From: a virus
Virus record (IMG/VR): IMGVR_UViG_3300037584_005798
Coordinates: 1-26,705 of that record
DNA: 26,705 nt
Reading direction: 5' to 3' (one strand)
The notes under the pieces were generated by a model that worked only from the letters and a program-made list of their open reading frames with translations, had not been told where the DNA came from and did no database searches. Position 1 is the first letter of the stretch; every line of letters begins with the position of its first letter. Positions 6,816 to 13,984 of the stretch are shown here, piece after piece. Made by a program: the position numbers and the translations under genes.

Positions 6816-8721
6816 CTGTATCTTCCTTTTTGTTTAATGATTCGAGTAGAGTTTTAATCTCTGCGTCAATGTTAAATAGTTTCTCCTCTTCTTTCGTATC
6901 ACCCTCATAAACTCCACGAGCCAAAGAGTCCAGTCCTCCAAAGCCAACTTTGCCCGGAAATGTTGTTCTCGCTGTTGATCCTCGAACCTCGCCACCAAAG
7001 GCTTGGTTTTTCATTTGTTTGGAAAAACCACCTTTTCTATAGCTAATTTTGTGACTATTGTATGGCCCACGCTTAGTATCATCTCTCTTCGCTGGAGGCT
7101 CAGCCAACAAATCAGGCTCATCTCCAGTTTCAGCAGGTTTCGCATCAGCACCGCCGCCTGTATCTCCACCAAGATCTCCACCAAGATCTAAGTCGCCACC
7201 TCCAGCATCTCCACCGAGGTCACCGCCAAGATCTAATCCACCACCACCAGCTTCACCACCGGCTGCATCAGCAGAGCCTGCGCCTTCGAGACCAGCCATG
7301 AATTTCTTGTCCGTGTACATCTCTCTCTGCATTCTGAGATATTCGTCTTGAGATAGTCCAAGAAGATTTTCCGATATCCATCTGCGTGAGAAGAACCCCT
7401 CGGTCGCAGCACCGGCGATATCAAACTTAGTTTTCCAATGCTCCAGTTCTTGCATCTCTGCAATCTTAGATGGATTATTTAGAGACAGCTTAAAAGTAAG
7501 CAGGTCATCCCCACGATAACCAAGAGTATAGAGATGGATGATACCGATCTTTTCCAATTCTGATAAGATAACTCTCTGTAGTCTTTGGATTGTTCTTGCA
7601 AACCTAATGTCCTTTTGTGCAAGCGTTGTTTTATCCTCAGTTGCACCCTCGCCCATTGATAGGTATGATTGTGGAACTTTTAACGCTGAAAACAATTTAT
7701 CACGAAGATATTTTACATCTTCAATTTGTGCCGTGAACTGACCACCGGGTAAGTTCTCAATGTTTGTGGAAGACTGTCCACCACGGATAGGGATGAAATA
7801 ATCTTCTTCAATTGAAAGAGGGTTGTAGCGCAAGTCTACTCGACCTGTTGCTGCATCAACGACTTGATGACGCTTCATTTGTGTCATAACCTTTTGCATG
7901 TATTGTTCAACATCTTGAGGTGCGACACCGCCGACATCAATCTTAAATACACGACGTTCTGGTGAACGTGTGATGCGATATGCCATCATGGCGTCTTCAA
8001 GTAGTGTAAGCTGTCTCCATATACGTCTAGAGGGCTCTAAAACAGATGTTCCGTATGGAGCATGCTTGTCATTGCCTAGAACTCTAAAGTGTGCTATCTG
8101 CCAATTCTCCAATGTTAGACCTGCATTGTTCCATTGAAACTGAACATAATTTGGGTTTGTAGGATCTTCTCCCTCAAGTCTCTCAACTTCTTGTGGCGGT
8201 AAGCCGATACAGTTCTGCAGACCTTTTTCTTCATCAAGATCGAGATACAAAAACATGTCTCCATACTTGCACATTGTTCGTGCCCAACCAAACATATTGT
8301 GTTCAATATTCATGATGTTGTAGTAAAGTGAGTGTAAGAGATACTTGATCTCATCGTTGGGACACTTGATGTGAAGCATTGGCGTCAATGCTGAGTGTGT
8401 TGTCATCTCGTCTGCGTAGATGTCGAGAGAGGATGCAATCTCCGGTGTAAATTCCATTTGGTCAAAGTCAACATACCTCTCAGAACGATTTCTATTTGAG
8501 ATCATATTGAGGGCTACAATGTTCATTGGGTTGTATTCGGACTTTTTGAACTGTTGTCCTGATGCTGATTTAAATCGTTTTGCGTAAATATCAAGATGTC
8601 TTCTTCTTAGTTGACGACCTGATTGTGTTCTTCGCTGGGTTATAGGTCCCGAGAACATTCTTGTTAAAGCTTTAAATAAATCATTTTGATTGTTATTCGG
8701 GTTTCTATTGTTACGAGCCAT
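6802..8721 (-). CDS. 20: Portal vertex protein, T4 gp20-like
   Basis: 639 residues, longer than T4 gp20. Characteristic blocks include YVDFDQMEFTPEIASSLDIY, a MCKYGDMFLYLDLDEEKG block, APYGTSVLEPSRRIWRQLTL with LEDAMMAYRITRSPERRVF, IPIRGGQSSTNIENLPGGQ, and LRDKLFSALKVPQSYLSMGE. All are typical of gp20-type portals. It forms the dodecameric DNA channel at the head vertex and docks the terminase. The C-terminal 155 residues carry a Gly/Asp-rich low-complexity repeat (about 486-525) followed by a basic segment. The start lies 3 bases after the terminase stop (ribosome-binding site AAGGA). In T4, genes 18 and 19 separate 17 from 20; here they do not. Confidence 0.93.
   Translation of the reverse strand: MARNNRNPNNNQNDLFKALTRMFSGPITQRRTQSGRQLRRRHLDIYAKRFKSASGQQFKKSEYNPMNIVALNMISNRNRSERYVDFDQMEFTPEIASSLDIYADEMTTHSALTPMLHIKCPNDEIKYLLHSLYYNIMNIEHNMFGWARTMCKYGDMFLYLDLDEEKGLQNCIGLPPQEVERLEGEDPTNPNYVQFQWNNAGLTLENWQIAHFRVLGNDKHAPYGTSVLEPSRRIWRQLTLLEDAMMAYRITRSPERRVFKIDVGGVAPQDVEQYMQKVMTQMKRHQVVDAATGRVDLRYNPLSIEEDYFIPIRGGQSSTNIENLPGGQFTAQIEDVKYLRDKLFSALKVPQSYLSMGEGATEDKTTLAQKDIRFARTIQRLQRVILSELEKIGIIHLYTLGYRGDDLLTFKLSLNNPSKIAEMQELEHWKTKFDIAGAATEGFFSRRWISENLLGLSQDEYLRMQREMYTDKKFMAGLEGAGSADAAGGEAGGGGLDLGGDLGGDAGGGDLDLGGDLGGDTGGGADAKPAETGDEPDLLAEPPAKRDDTKRGPYNSHKISYRKGGFSKQMKNQAFGGEVRGSTARTTFPGKVGFGGLDSLARGVYEGDTKEEEKLFNIDAEIKTLLESLNKKEDTDETQ
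6873..6880 (-). promoter_or_regulatory. ACTATTTA copy at the end of the portal gene
   Basis: A coding-strand ACTATTTA within the portal codons for KLFN, 57 bases upstream of the ATG of the 270-residue head protein at 6815. The distance would suit a late promoter for that gene. It could also be chance. Confidence 0.3.
7146..7262 (-). repeat. Gly/Asp-rich in-frame repeat in the portal gene
   Basis: The encoded segment is a near-perfect duplication of the unit LDLGGDLGGDxGGG. The DNA is visibly repetitive too, with recurring ccaccaagatct and ccgccaagatct blocks. The repeat is in frame and sits near the portal C-terminus, where it probably forms a flexible acidic linker. Confidence 0.75.
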
Positions 8722-8724
8722 GTT

Positions 8725-10302
8725 TTATCCTTTGTAAATCCAGAAAAATTCTTTTGTTTTCTTTATCTCCTCCTCGTATTTCTGCGCGAACGTTTCTTTA
8801 TAAATCTTTTGACCTTTGATTTGAGTATTCATCGTTGTTGTCGATTTCATCAAACCACCAAGCATTGCCTTTTTATAAGCCATGTCTCTTTCATTTTCCG
8901 AGAGGGCTGTGTCGCGAACCCAACATGCAATTGCTAGGGACATAACCAAATCATCATTGTAAGAGCGCATTGCTTGAGGCTTGCCGTTGTGCCAAATAAA
9001 AGTTTTTAATTCGTGAAAAACACGATTGGAGTGTATATTAATTAGTTTGTTTCTAACGTACTCCTCCAATTTAGCAACGATTAAAGGTCTTGTCTTGGTT
9101 GAAGTTGTGAAGCCAAGAACTGCTCTATCGTCATTTTCGGCCAAATAAGACTCAACATACTCATGAGTTGATTTGATAGAGTAGTAAATCTTTTTGTAAT
9201 CCAACTCTTTTAATTTTTCCAAAACAGCTATCCCAATCCCATTGTTCTCCACAACAAGAAGGCAAGTTCCGTATTCTGTCCCAGCAGAATAGAGAATGTT
9301 TGAATACATATCTAAGTCTGGCTTGCCTTGATATTCTGCTACAACTGTCATGCTGTCTATTCTTAAGATGTGAAAACACGAGAAGTCACTTCCGTCGCCT
9401 CTTGCAACATCTGCTACAAGGATGTATGGAACACCCTCTTCGTATCTCTCCCAAATCCAATAGTTCCTATCATACCCGGTTTTGTATTCTGGTTCTCGAA
9501 TAAACTCGTGCATCCTTGTCAAATCTTCTGGGTTGATGACTGTTTCACCGGAAGCATTGAAAGAACACTCAAGCTCTTGTGCAATTTGTCTCTTAGACAT
9601 ATTTCGAGTCTCTTTTGTGTACCACTCCTCATTACGCTCAGGATGAACGTCCCACATAAGCTTTGTTGGGTAAAAATCATTCATTCCATTTTCAGATTCA
9701 GTATAGGCCTTGTGAAACCAGTTTCCTACACCGTTGGGAGTGGAGAGGGCTATACACCTACCCCCTGTTGACAGAGTGGGGTAGAGACCCGTCCAGAGCT
9801 CGTCAAGGCCATCTACAAAAGCAGCTTCGTCAATAATCAGAAGAGACAAAGCTTCTGAACGACCAGCATCCCCAGATGTTGTCCCAGCCTTTACTTGAGA
9901 GCCGTTTGTAAGTTCGAACGATTGCTTATTGTCTGTTGTAATCTTTGCAATCATCATCCACGACGGAAGGTTCTTGAAGATCATCTTGACTTTTTTTACA
10001 AGATTCGTCGCTGTTGATAGCTTAGTAGCGATAACAAGTACGTTCTTCTCTCGATGAAACAACATGAACCAAGCAACGTAGGCAGCAGAGATTGTTGAGA
10101 TCCCGAGCTGCCTTGCTTTTAATATAACGTTGAACCGATAATCATTAAAGGACTTGAGCATCTCTTTCTGATAGTCGTAGGTCTTGAAGGGTATTTGACC
10201 ATGCATTGGGTGCGAGATCTTGCAATAGTTATCGATAAAATATTGAGGATCTTTTCCGCACCTTACAAGTTCTTTGACAATTTCATTCTTAGTGAGATTC
10301 AC
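8725..10302 (-). CDS. 17: Terminase large subunit, T4 gp17-like
   Basis: 525 residues. ATPase domain: Walker A-like ARQLGIST (63-70), Walker B LLIIDEAA (154-161, with Asp158 and Glu159) and the coupling motif STPNG (187-191). RNase H-like nuclease domain: VADVARGDGSD with metal ligand Asp298, VVENNGIG with Glu352, and NDDLVMSLAIA near residue 465. Both domains are complete, and the length is close to that of T4 gp17 (about 610) minus terminal extensions. It translocates DNA into the prohead through the portal and cuts the concatemer. The start is GTG at 10302 with AAGGA upstream. The portal follows after 3 bases. No gp16-like small subunit is recognised. Confidence 0.95.
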   Translation of the reverse strand: MNLTKNEIVKELVRCGKDPQYFIDNYCKISHPMHGQIPFKTYDYQKEMLKSFNDYRFNVILKARQLGISTISAAYVAWFMLFHREKNVLVIATKLSTATNLVKKVKMIFKNLPSWMMIAKITTDNKQSFELTNGSQVKAGTTSGDAGRSEALSLLIIDEAAFVDGLDELWTGLYPTLSTGGRCIALSTPNGVGNWFHKAYTESENGMNDFYPTKLMWDVHPERNEEWYTKETRNMSKRQIAQELECSFNASGETVINPEDLTRMHEFIREPEYKTGYDRNYWIWERYEEGVPYILVADVARGDGSDFSCFHILRIDSMTVVAEYQGKPDLDMYSNILYSAGTEYGTCLLVVENNGIGIAVLEKLKELDYKKIYYSIKSTHEYVESYLAENDDRAVLGFTTSTKTRPLIVAKLEEYVRNKLINIHSNRVFHELKTFIWHNGKPQAMRSYNDDLVMSLAIACWVRDTALSENERDMAYKKAMLGGLMKSTTTMNTQIKGQKIYKETFAQKYEEEIKKTKEFFWIYKG

Positions 10303-10339
10303 TGTTTCAATCCTTATAGCTTAGTCGAACTAGACTTGC

Positions 10340-10936
10340 TTAGATGTCATCAAATTCACTACCGGGAGCAGGCGCTGAAGCTGTCGGATCAGCGAAGTTG
10401 CTCATGAACTGCAGGAGTTTTCCTCGAGCATGATGTTGCCAATCAGATGACATCTTCCCAGCTATTTTACTGTCTTTCTGCTTACTGATTGTTGAATTGA
10501 TTAAAGCTTTCATTGCCAATGCTACACGGTTTCCAGCACTAACTTGGTTCAATGCTGCATAGGCTTCAAATAGATCTCGATTTTGTCTTTTCCACTTATT
10601 GAACTCTTGAATATTGGCGGCAGATTGTTTTGCTTGCTCTACCGGTTCTGCTACTTTCGACTTAAACTCTAGGTTTACAGTGTTAAACAGTCTCTCAATG
10701 GTTTCTCTAAATGAGTCTAGGTTTGGCTTCTGAACCACAAGTTCTTTCACTAGATCTCCCAAGTTTCCCTTGATTTGATCATAGTTGTCTGAGCCCCTGA
10801 TTAATCTAAAGAGAGCTTTACCCATTTCGACATCGGTCATATTCTCGCTTAAGACATCAGCGCTTTCTTGTTCGTTCATAACTGCTTCAAGCTCTTCTTT
10901 AATGATTTGCTTTAAATTTTGTTTTGTAAGTTTCAT
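10340..10936 (-). CDS. Tagged protein (MKLTK-type N-terminus), possible capsid cargo
   Basis: 198 residues of unknown family. It begins MKLTKQNLKQIIKEELEAVM, one of the seven tag copies, with Ile-Lys-Glu at 12-14. The rest is helical, with FNKWKRQNRDLFEAYAALNQ and a Pro/Ala-rich C-terminus. The ATG at 10936 is chosen because the tag starts there and the GGAG lies nine bases upstream, inside the preceding micro-gene. The open frame extends to 10999 only because it shadows that micro-gene. The gene sits just before the large terminase, where T4 has gp16, but I see no resemblance to gp16. The tag suggests packaging into the prohead and cleavage after Glu14 (inference). Confidence 0.75.
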   Translation of the reverse strand: MKLTKQNLKQIIKEELEAVMNEQESADVLSENMTDVEMGKALFRLIRGSDNYDQIKGNLGDLVKELVVQKPNLDSFRETIERLFNTVNLEFKSKVAEPVEQAKQSAANIQEFNKWKRQNRDLFEAYAALNQVSAGNRVALAMKALINSTISKQKDSKIAGKMSSDWQHHARGKLLQFMSNFADPTASAPAPGSEFDDI

Positions 10937-10940
10937 TTGT

Positions 10941-11012
10941 TTATTCTCCGCAACATTCACATGTACAGCATGGGCAGCAATTGCCACAACATTTTTCATC
11001 TAAGTTATTCAT
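10941..11012 (-). CDS. 23-residue Cys-rich metallothionein-like microprotein
   Basis: A complete 24-codon reading frame encoding a peptide whose core is CCGNCCPCCTCECCGE, after MNNLDEK. That is nine cysteines in 23 residues, in CC..CC.CC.C.CC order. It is placed like a real gene. Its ATG overlaps the stop of the 184-residue gene (ATGA), with AGGAGA upstream, and its own stop lies 4 bases before the next ATG, whose ribosome-binding site is contained in its last codons. Such Cys clustering is typical of metal-thiolate (Cu, Zn, Cd) peptides. I know of no named family that matches. Its small size and composition carry a risk of chance, but coupling on both sides argues against that. Confidence 0.6.
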   Translation of the reverse strand: MNNLDEKCCGNCCPCCTCECCGE

Positions 11013-11563
11013 TTTTGATTATCTCCTGGTTTAATAGTCTCGTTACTCGGTCGCTTTGCTTTCGCGGCTTGGAGAAACTTTTTAGTGATATCTCTGGTCA
11101 CATCTCCAGAGGGTGCGTTAATCTGGTCCATTTGCAACCCACCAATTTTATAGTGTTGGTATGCTTGGACAAAAGTTCGTACATTTGAAGTTGACTGGAC
11201 TATAATTTGAGGGTCACCCTTAGCCGTCAGAGAGACAGAATTACCAGTAATAGTCTTATATTCTTTCTGCAAAAACTTCTTTACTTCATTGATTGTGCGA
11301 ACGATGTCGTTTTCAAATCCATTGTCTTTGAGCTCTTTCATTCTAACATCTGATTGATAGTTGATAATCATAGAGTCTCCGTAGAACTTGACCTTAAATC
11401 CATCAATCACTCGCTTATCAAGAAGTGGGATTCCCTCTTCTCGCTTAAGTCCTACTTTGCGAATTTGCCCGTCAAGAGAATAGTTATCCATGTGAGCGCC
11501 ATCGTAAGCGTTGGCTGCTGCCTGGGAAAGTCCTCTAATAATTTCTAATGTTTCTTTGCTCAT
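11009..11563 (-). CDS. Conserved phage protein of unknown function
   Basis: 184 residues with no recognised domain. The N-terminus (MSKETLEIIRGLSQAAANAY) is helical. The body is mixed alpha/beta (FKVKFYGDSMIINYQSDVRM, then a long helix NDIVRTINEVKKFLQKEYKT), followed by a strand-rich segment (VSLTAKGDPQIIVQSTSNVR) and a basic tail. There is no signal peptide or membrane helix. It is translationally coupled to the Cys-rich microprotein (ATGA overlap) and lies in the small-gene run upstream of the terminase, so it is probably a virion or assembly protein. Confidence 0.65.
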   Translation of the reverse strand: MSKETLEIIRGLSQAAANAYDGAHMDNYSLDGQIRKVGLKREEGIPLLDKRVIDGFKVKFYGDSMIINYQSDVRMKELKDNGFENDIVRTINEVKKFLQKEYKTITGNSVSLTAKGDPQIIVQSTSNVRTFVQAYQHYKIGGLQMDQINAPSGDVTRDITKKFLQAAKAKRPSNETIKPGDNQK

Positions 11564-11584
11564 GTTCTTGCTTCCTATCTACGA

Positions 11585-11857
11585 TTATTTCATTTTCGGT
11601 GCGATGCGGTGTAACATCTCATCAGACACTTCTGACATATCATAATCATGCTTCTTTGGGTCATAGCCGTTTTGTTCAATGTCTTTCGCGACACTCTCTT
11701 GAGTTTGATAAAATTTATCACCCACTCTGACAAAATATCTTGCTTCACCAGAGTTACTAGGAAAGTTTCTAACTTTCACAACAGATTGCTCTTCGGCGAT
11801 GATTGACTCGAGTTCTTCTTTGATGATTTGTTTTAAAGTTTCTTTTGTAAGTTTCAT
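11585..11857 (-). CDS. Tagged small protein (MKLTK-type N-terminus)
   Basis: 90 residues. It begins with the tag MKLTKETLKQIIKEELESII (Ile-Lys-Glu at 12-14). After a short acidic linker (AEEQS), the remainder VVKVRNFPSNSGEARYFVRV, then GDKFYQTQESVAKDIEQNGY, looks like a small alpha/beta domain; no family is recognised. I chose the ATG at 11857, where the tag begins; an open frame extends to 11899 but overlaps the upstream gene. The first 25 bases of the gene are almost identical to those of the next tagged gene upstream, so the tag is conserved as DNA as well as protein. Likely capsid cargo (inference). Confidence 0.75.
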   Translation of the reverse strand: MKLTKETLKQIIKEELESIIAEEQSVVKVRNFPSNSGEARYFVRVGDKFYQTQESVAKDIEQNGYDPKKHDYDMSEVSDEMLHRIAPKMK

Positions 11858-11870
11858 TGTTTTTTCTCGC

Positions 11871-12188
11871 TTATTTCTCATTAACTTCAGACTCACCATT
11901 TTTAAGGAGAGTTACTTCAAATTCTACAGCGACAGGCTCAACCTGACCCATGTCTCGTTGAGAGTTGAATATAAAATACACGGTATCTTCACCTGGTTGA
12001 TTTTTGTGTGCTTCGATTGCTTGTTCTTCGAAGTCATCGATTGGGATTGAGATGCTCTCGAGTTTTTTCATAGCATCATCCGCAGCATCTTCAAACATGC
12101 CCAGTTGCATAGCAGCATCAGAAGTATACACTACATTTTCCAACTCTTCTCTAATAATTCTTTTTAAAGTTTCTTTTGTAAGCTTCAT
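11871..12188 (-). CDS. Tagged small protein (MKLTK-type N-terminus)
   Basis: 105 residues. The tag is MKLTKETLKRIIREELENVV (Ile-Arg-Glu at 12-14). The rest has an acidic helical part (AAMQLGMFEDAADDAMKKLE) and a beta-rich C-terminus (TVYFIFNSQRDMGQVEPVAV). No family is recognised. The ATG overlaps the stop of the Cys-pair protein by four bases (ATGA), so it is co-translated with it. The three tagged genes between 12188 and 10340, with two untagged genes between them, form a run ahead of the terminase. Confidence 0.75.
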   Translation of the reverse strand: MKLTKETLKRIIREELENVVYTSDAAMQLGMFEDAADDAMKKLESISIPIDDFEEQAIEAHKNQPGEDTVYFIFNSQRDMGQVEPVAVEFEVTLLKNGESEVNEK

Positions 12189-12553
12189 TTATTTGGTCTC
12201 CAACCTAATTTCCATCTGTCTTCTCGACCTTCCACGTATTGGATGTAACACTTAAAACAGCAGTCAAACTTTGTCATATAAACATCGTCAGCAGATTTGA
12301 ATGAATAAGTATTACATGTTGAACATGAACGATCTGATTCTTTATTAAGTAGTTCTTTTGATATTAAAACCCCATTTAGCTCAATCCTTTCGCCTTCATT
12401 TTTATCGTAGCGATAGTTTGACTTGAGTTCATCTAAGTATTCTTTTTCTTTATCATCATCCCATTGAGATTTGGGATTAATCACAGCTTCTTTGCCGTAT
12501 TTTTTTGCTATTGCTTGTTCAATTTTCACAGCATAGTTTGGATCTTTACTCAC
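12185..12553 (-). CDS. Small protein with two Cys pairs, possible zinc ribbon
   Basis: 122 residues from the chosen start. The N-terminal half is helical and charged (YAVKIEQAIAKKYGKEAVIN, WDDDKEKEYLDELKS). The C-terminal half has CSTC (77-80) and CCFKC (98-102), a CxxC-x17-CCxxC arrangement that could bind zinc, followed by a conserved-looking YVEGREDRWKLGWRP tail. I chose GTG at 12553, which has a GAGG five bases upstream and overlaps the previous gene by eight bases. The frame is open to 12688, but that part shadows the upstream gene. The family looks like one that recurs in marine T4-like phages; function unknown. Confidence 0.6.
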   Translation of the reverse strand: MSKDPNYAVKIEQAIAKKYGKEAVINPKSQWDDDKEKEYLDELKSNYRYDKNEGERIELNGVLISKELLNKESDRSCSTCNTYSFKSADDVYMTKFDCCFKCYIQYVEGREDRWKLGWRPNK

Positions 12554-12974
12554 TTTCACCTCGTTTTTGCCAATCATATGAAATTTTGTCCTCTTGAATT
12601 GGGCCTCCCTTTGCCCAAGTTCGGCACGATCTTGCACTGTGGCATTTAAAATGATGCATCCAGCAATAACCCAGTCGACCTTCATCATCAGAGGTTACAC
12701 CTGGCATGCAGGCGTCCATTCTGGGACTTATGTCGAAAGCAACACAATTGCCACAGTTTGATTTTTTTGCCGCTTTTTCTGTAGTATTCCAGTATTCTGC
12801 GATCTCTTCCCAGTAGTTCCCTGGCTCACTTACGTTGAGGGGACCATACTGAATGTAATCTGCCTTAATCGCAGCGTCACGGTTCTTTGTGTTTAATTTT
12901 AAATCTTTTGTAGCAGGTGGGCATGCCATCGCCACTACTTTTTTTATAATATTTTTGATTCTAATTTTTATCAT
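12546..12974 (-). CDS. Cys-rich protein, HiPIP-like cysteine spacing
   Basis: 142 residues. Six of its seven cysteines lie in the C-terminal half: C74-x2-C77-x11-C89-x14-C104-x6-C111-x5-C117, with the context NCGNCVAF, DACMPG, LGYCWMHHFKC and CRTWAKGGPI. The first four spacings and the Gly-(aromatic)-Cys-(aromatic) context recall high-potential iron-sulfur proteins (C-x2-C-x14-16-C-x13-C, G-W-C). A [4Fe-4S] or zinc site is therefore plausible, but this is inference from spacing. The N-terminal basic hydrophobic stretch (IKIRIKNIIKKVVAMA) precedes ACPPATKD; a start at 12929 is also possible but has no ribosome-binding site. The ATG at 12974 overlaps the upstream stop (ATGA). Confidence 0.6.
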   Translation of the reverse strand: MIKIRIKNIIKKVVAMACPPATKDLKLNTKNRDAAIKADYIQYGPLNVSEPGNYWEEIAEYWNTTEKAAKKSNCGNCVAFDISPRMDACMPGVTSDDEGRLGYCWMHHFKCHSARSCRTWAKGGPIQEDKISYDWQKRGESE

Positions 12975-13384
12975 TGTGTTGAGACCTCAATCTGATTGGC
13001 TGCGTAATATGTTAATAATGATGCAGAAGTACCAAGGACAAACCCTCCAAAGAAAACCCATGTTGACCTTTTGGTGCTGGAGTATTTCCTAAGGGTTGCT
13101 ATCTCCTCATCCTTAATCTCTATCATTGCATTGTATTTTGTCTGCAGTGCTTCTTTTTCAATCTCTAAATAGTCAATTTGAAGCTGTTTTTCGGCAATTT
13201 GTAACGAAAAATCTAAAGCAGCGTTAATGCTGCACTGCTCTTCTGCAAACTCTTTCATTGTGATAATTGAAGCGACTGCTTCATCATTGAATAGGCGACC
13301 AGCAAAGGGAGCTGGTTCACCTTCAATCAGAGGTGTCATAAGAGGTTCGGCGGCAACAAGGGAAGTTAGAAAAAATAAAATCAT
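12971..13384 (-). CDS. Secreted/membrane coiled-coil protein, possible lysis (spanin-like) component
   Basis: 137 residues. A short hydrophobic N-terminus (MILFFLTSLVAAEPL) looks like a signal peptide ending VAA. The conserved-looking EGEPAPFAGRLFNDEAVASI follows, then a coiled coil (LQIAEKQLQIDYLEIEKEAL, QTKYNAMIEIKDEEIATLRK), and near the C-terminus a transmembrane helix (STWVFFGGFVLGTSASLLTY). The APF-G-L-(x)n-EA segment recurs in phage proteins near lysis genes. Its place after two other small membrane proteins suggests a lysis cassette. It lacks a lipobox, so it is not a standard outer-membrane spanin. The start overlaps the upstream gene by four bases (ATGA). Confidence 0.6.
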   Translation of the reverse strand: MILFFLTSLVAAEPLMTPLIEGEPAPFAGRLFNDEAVASIITMKEFAEEQCSINAALDFSLQIAEKQLQIDYLEIEKEALQTKYNAMIEIKDEEIATLRKYSSTKRSTWVFFGGFVLGTSASLLTYYAANQIEVSTQ

Positions 13385-13749
13385 TTTAGCTTCGCAATGT
13401 TGAATTCTGTCATTAAGATTCTATCAATTCTATCAGGATCTTCTTTGGCAAGTTCGAGAAGCTCTAACTTTCTCTCTATTGTTTGCCTCTCTAAGTCATT
13501 TTGAGCTGAGGCTCTGCTCTTTATGAGGCTTAGTTTCGCCTCTGAGTATTTTTGTCTCGCTAGCGCTTTTTGTAGCCGCTCTTCTCCAGCGGATTTTTCT
13601 ATAACTTCAATTTCTTTGTTTTTTGATTCTGTGATATCTTCGACAACTTCTAGGTCCACATTTTTACTTTTGCGACCAAGAAGGAACACAAAAAGAACAG
13701 TGACTCCAGCGGCAAGAAATTCCCACTTATCTTTAATCCAGTCCCACAT
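13381..13749 (-). CDS. Single-pass membrane coiled-coil protein, possible i-spanin-like
   Basis: 122 residues. The N-terminal transmembrane helix (FLAAGVTVLFVFLLG, about 11-25) is followed by basic residues (RKSK) and a long charged coiled coil (SKNKEIEVIEKSAGEERLQK, then ALARQKYSEAKLSLIKSRAS). This N-in, coiled-coil-out architecture is that of inner-membrane spanins, but no sequence match is claimed. I chose the ATG at 13749 because it gives the TAATG overlap with the preceding gene and has GGAGG upstream; the frame is open to 13764. It lies between the holin-like gene and the spanin-like protein. Confidence 0.6.
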   Translation of the reverse strand: MWDWIKDKWEFLAAGVTVLFVFLLGRKSKNVDLEVVEDITESKNKEIEVIEKSAGEERLQKALARQKYSEAKLSLIKSRASAQNDLERQTIERKLELLELAKEDPDRIDRILMTEFNIAKLK

Positions 13750-13943
13750 TATCCGTTCCTCCAAGCTTTGGCAAAGTCAATCGCAGTTTGACCACCGATG
13801 TAAGTTACAGCAATCAGTCCCCAAGTGTCAGAGCTCAAGTCTGAGAAATACATTAGAGCAGTTGCCACTGCGAATACCAAAAGCTTTCGAGAGATAAGCT
13901 TCTCTTGAACAGCGTCGAGCATCCCTTTGTCTTCGTTTTCCAT
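13749..13943 (-). CDS. Small two-helix membrane protein, holin-like
   Basis: 64 residues. It starts MENEDKGMLDAVQEKLISRK, then has two hydrophobic segments, LLVFAVATALMYFS and WGLIAVTYIGGQTAIDF, separated by the polar SDLSSDT, and a basic C-terminus (KAWRNG). The size and topology are those of a class II or III holin; the assignment rests on topology and neighbours, not on a family match. The ATG at 13943 has GGAGG upstream (an in-frame TTG at 13958 overlaps the ribosome-binding site and is rejected). It is the first gene after an ACTATTTA element, consistent with late expression. Confidence 0.6.
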   Translation of the reverse strand: MENEDKGMLDAVQEKLISRKLLVFAVATALMYFSDLSSDTWGLIAVTYIGGQTAIDFAKAWRNG

Positions 13944-13968
13944 AATAAAATCCTCCAAAAGAATGCTC

Positions 13969-13976
13969 TAAATAGT
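13969..13976 (-). promoter_or_regulatory. Candidate late promoter element ACTATTTA
   Basis: It lies in the 41-base gap between the SbcCD fusion and the holin-like gene, ending 25 bases before its ATG. No sigma70-like -35/-10 pair with correct spacing is present, so this motif is the best candidate for driving the lysis, small-gene and head block downstream. Confidence 0.5.
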
Positions 13977-13984
13977 TTGGTCAA

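Noticed and set aside
8725-10302. Terminase N-terminus MNLTKNEIVKELVR as an eighth tag copy
   Set aside because: It shares only the LTK start, lacks the LKQII core and Ile-X-Glu at 12-14, and the protein acts outside the capsid.
10340-10936. Calling the gene before the terminase the small terminase (gp16)
   Set aside because: Only position supports it. No gp16-like sequence is visible, and the N-terminal tag points instead to capsid cargo.
12554-12688. N-terminal extension of the Cys-pair protein to 12688
   Set aside because: It overlaps the HiPIP-like gene over 140 bases in another frame. The GTG at 12553 with GAGG upstream fits the compact coupling used by neighbouring genes.
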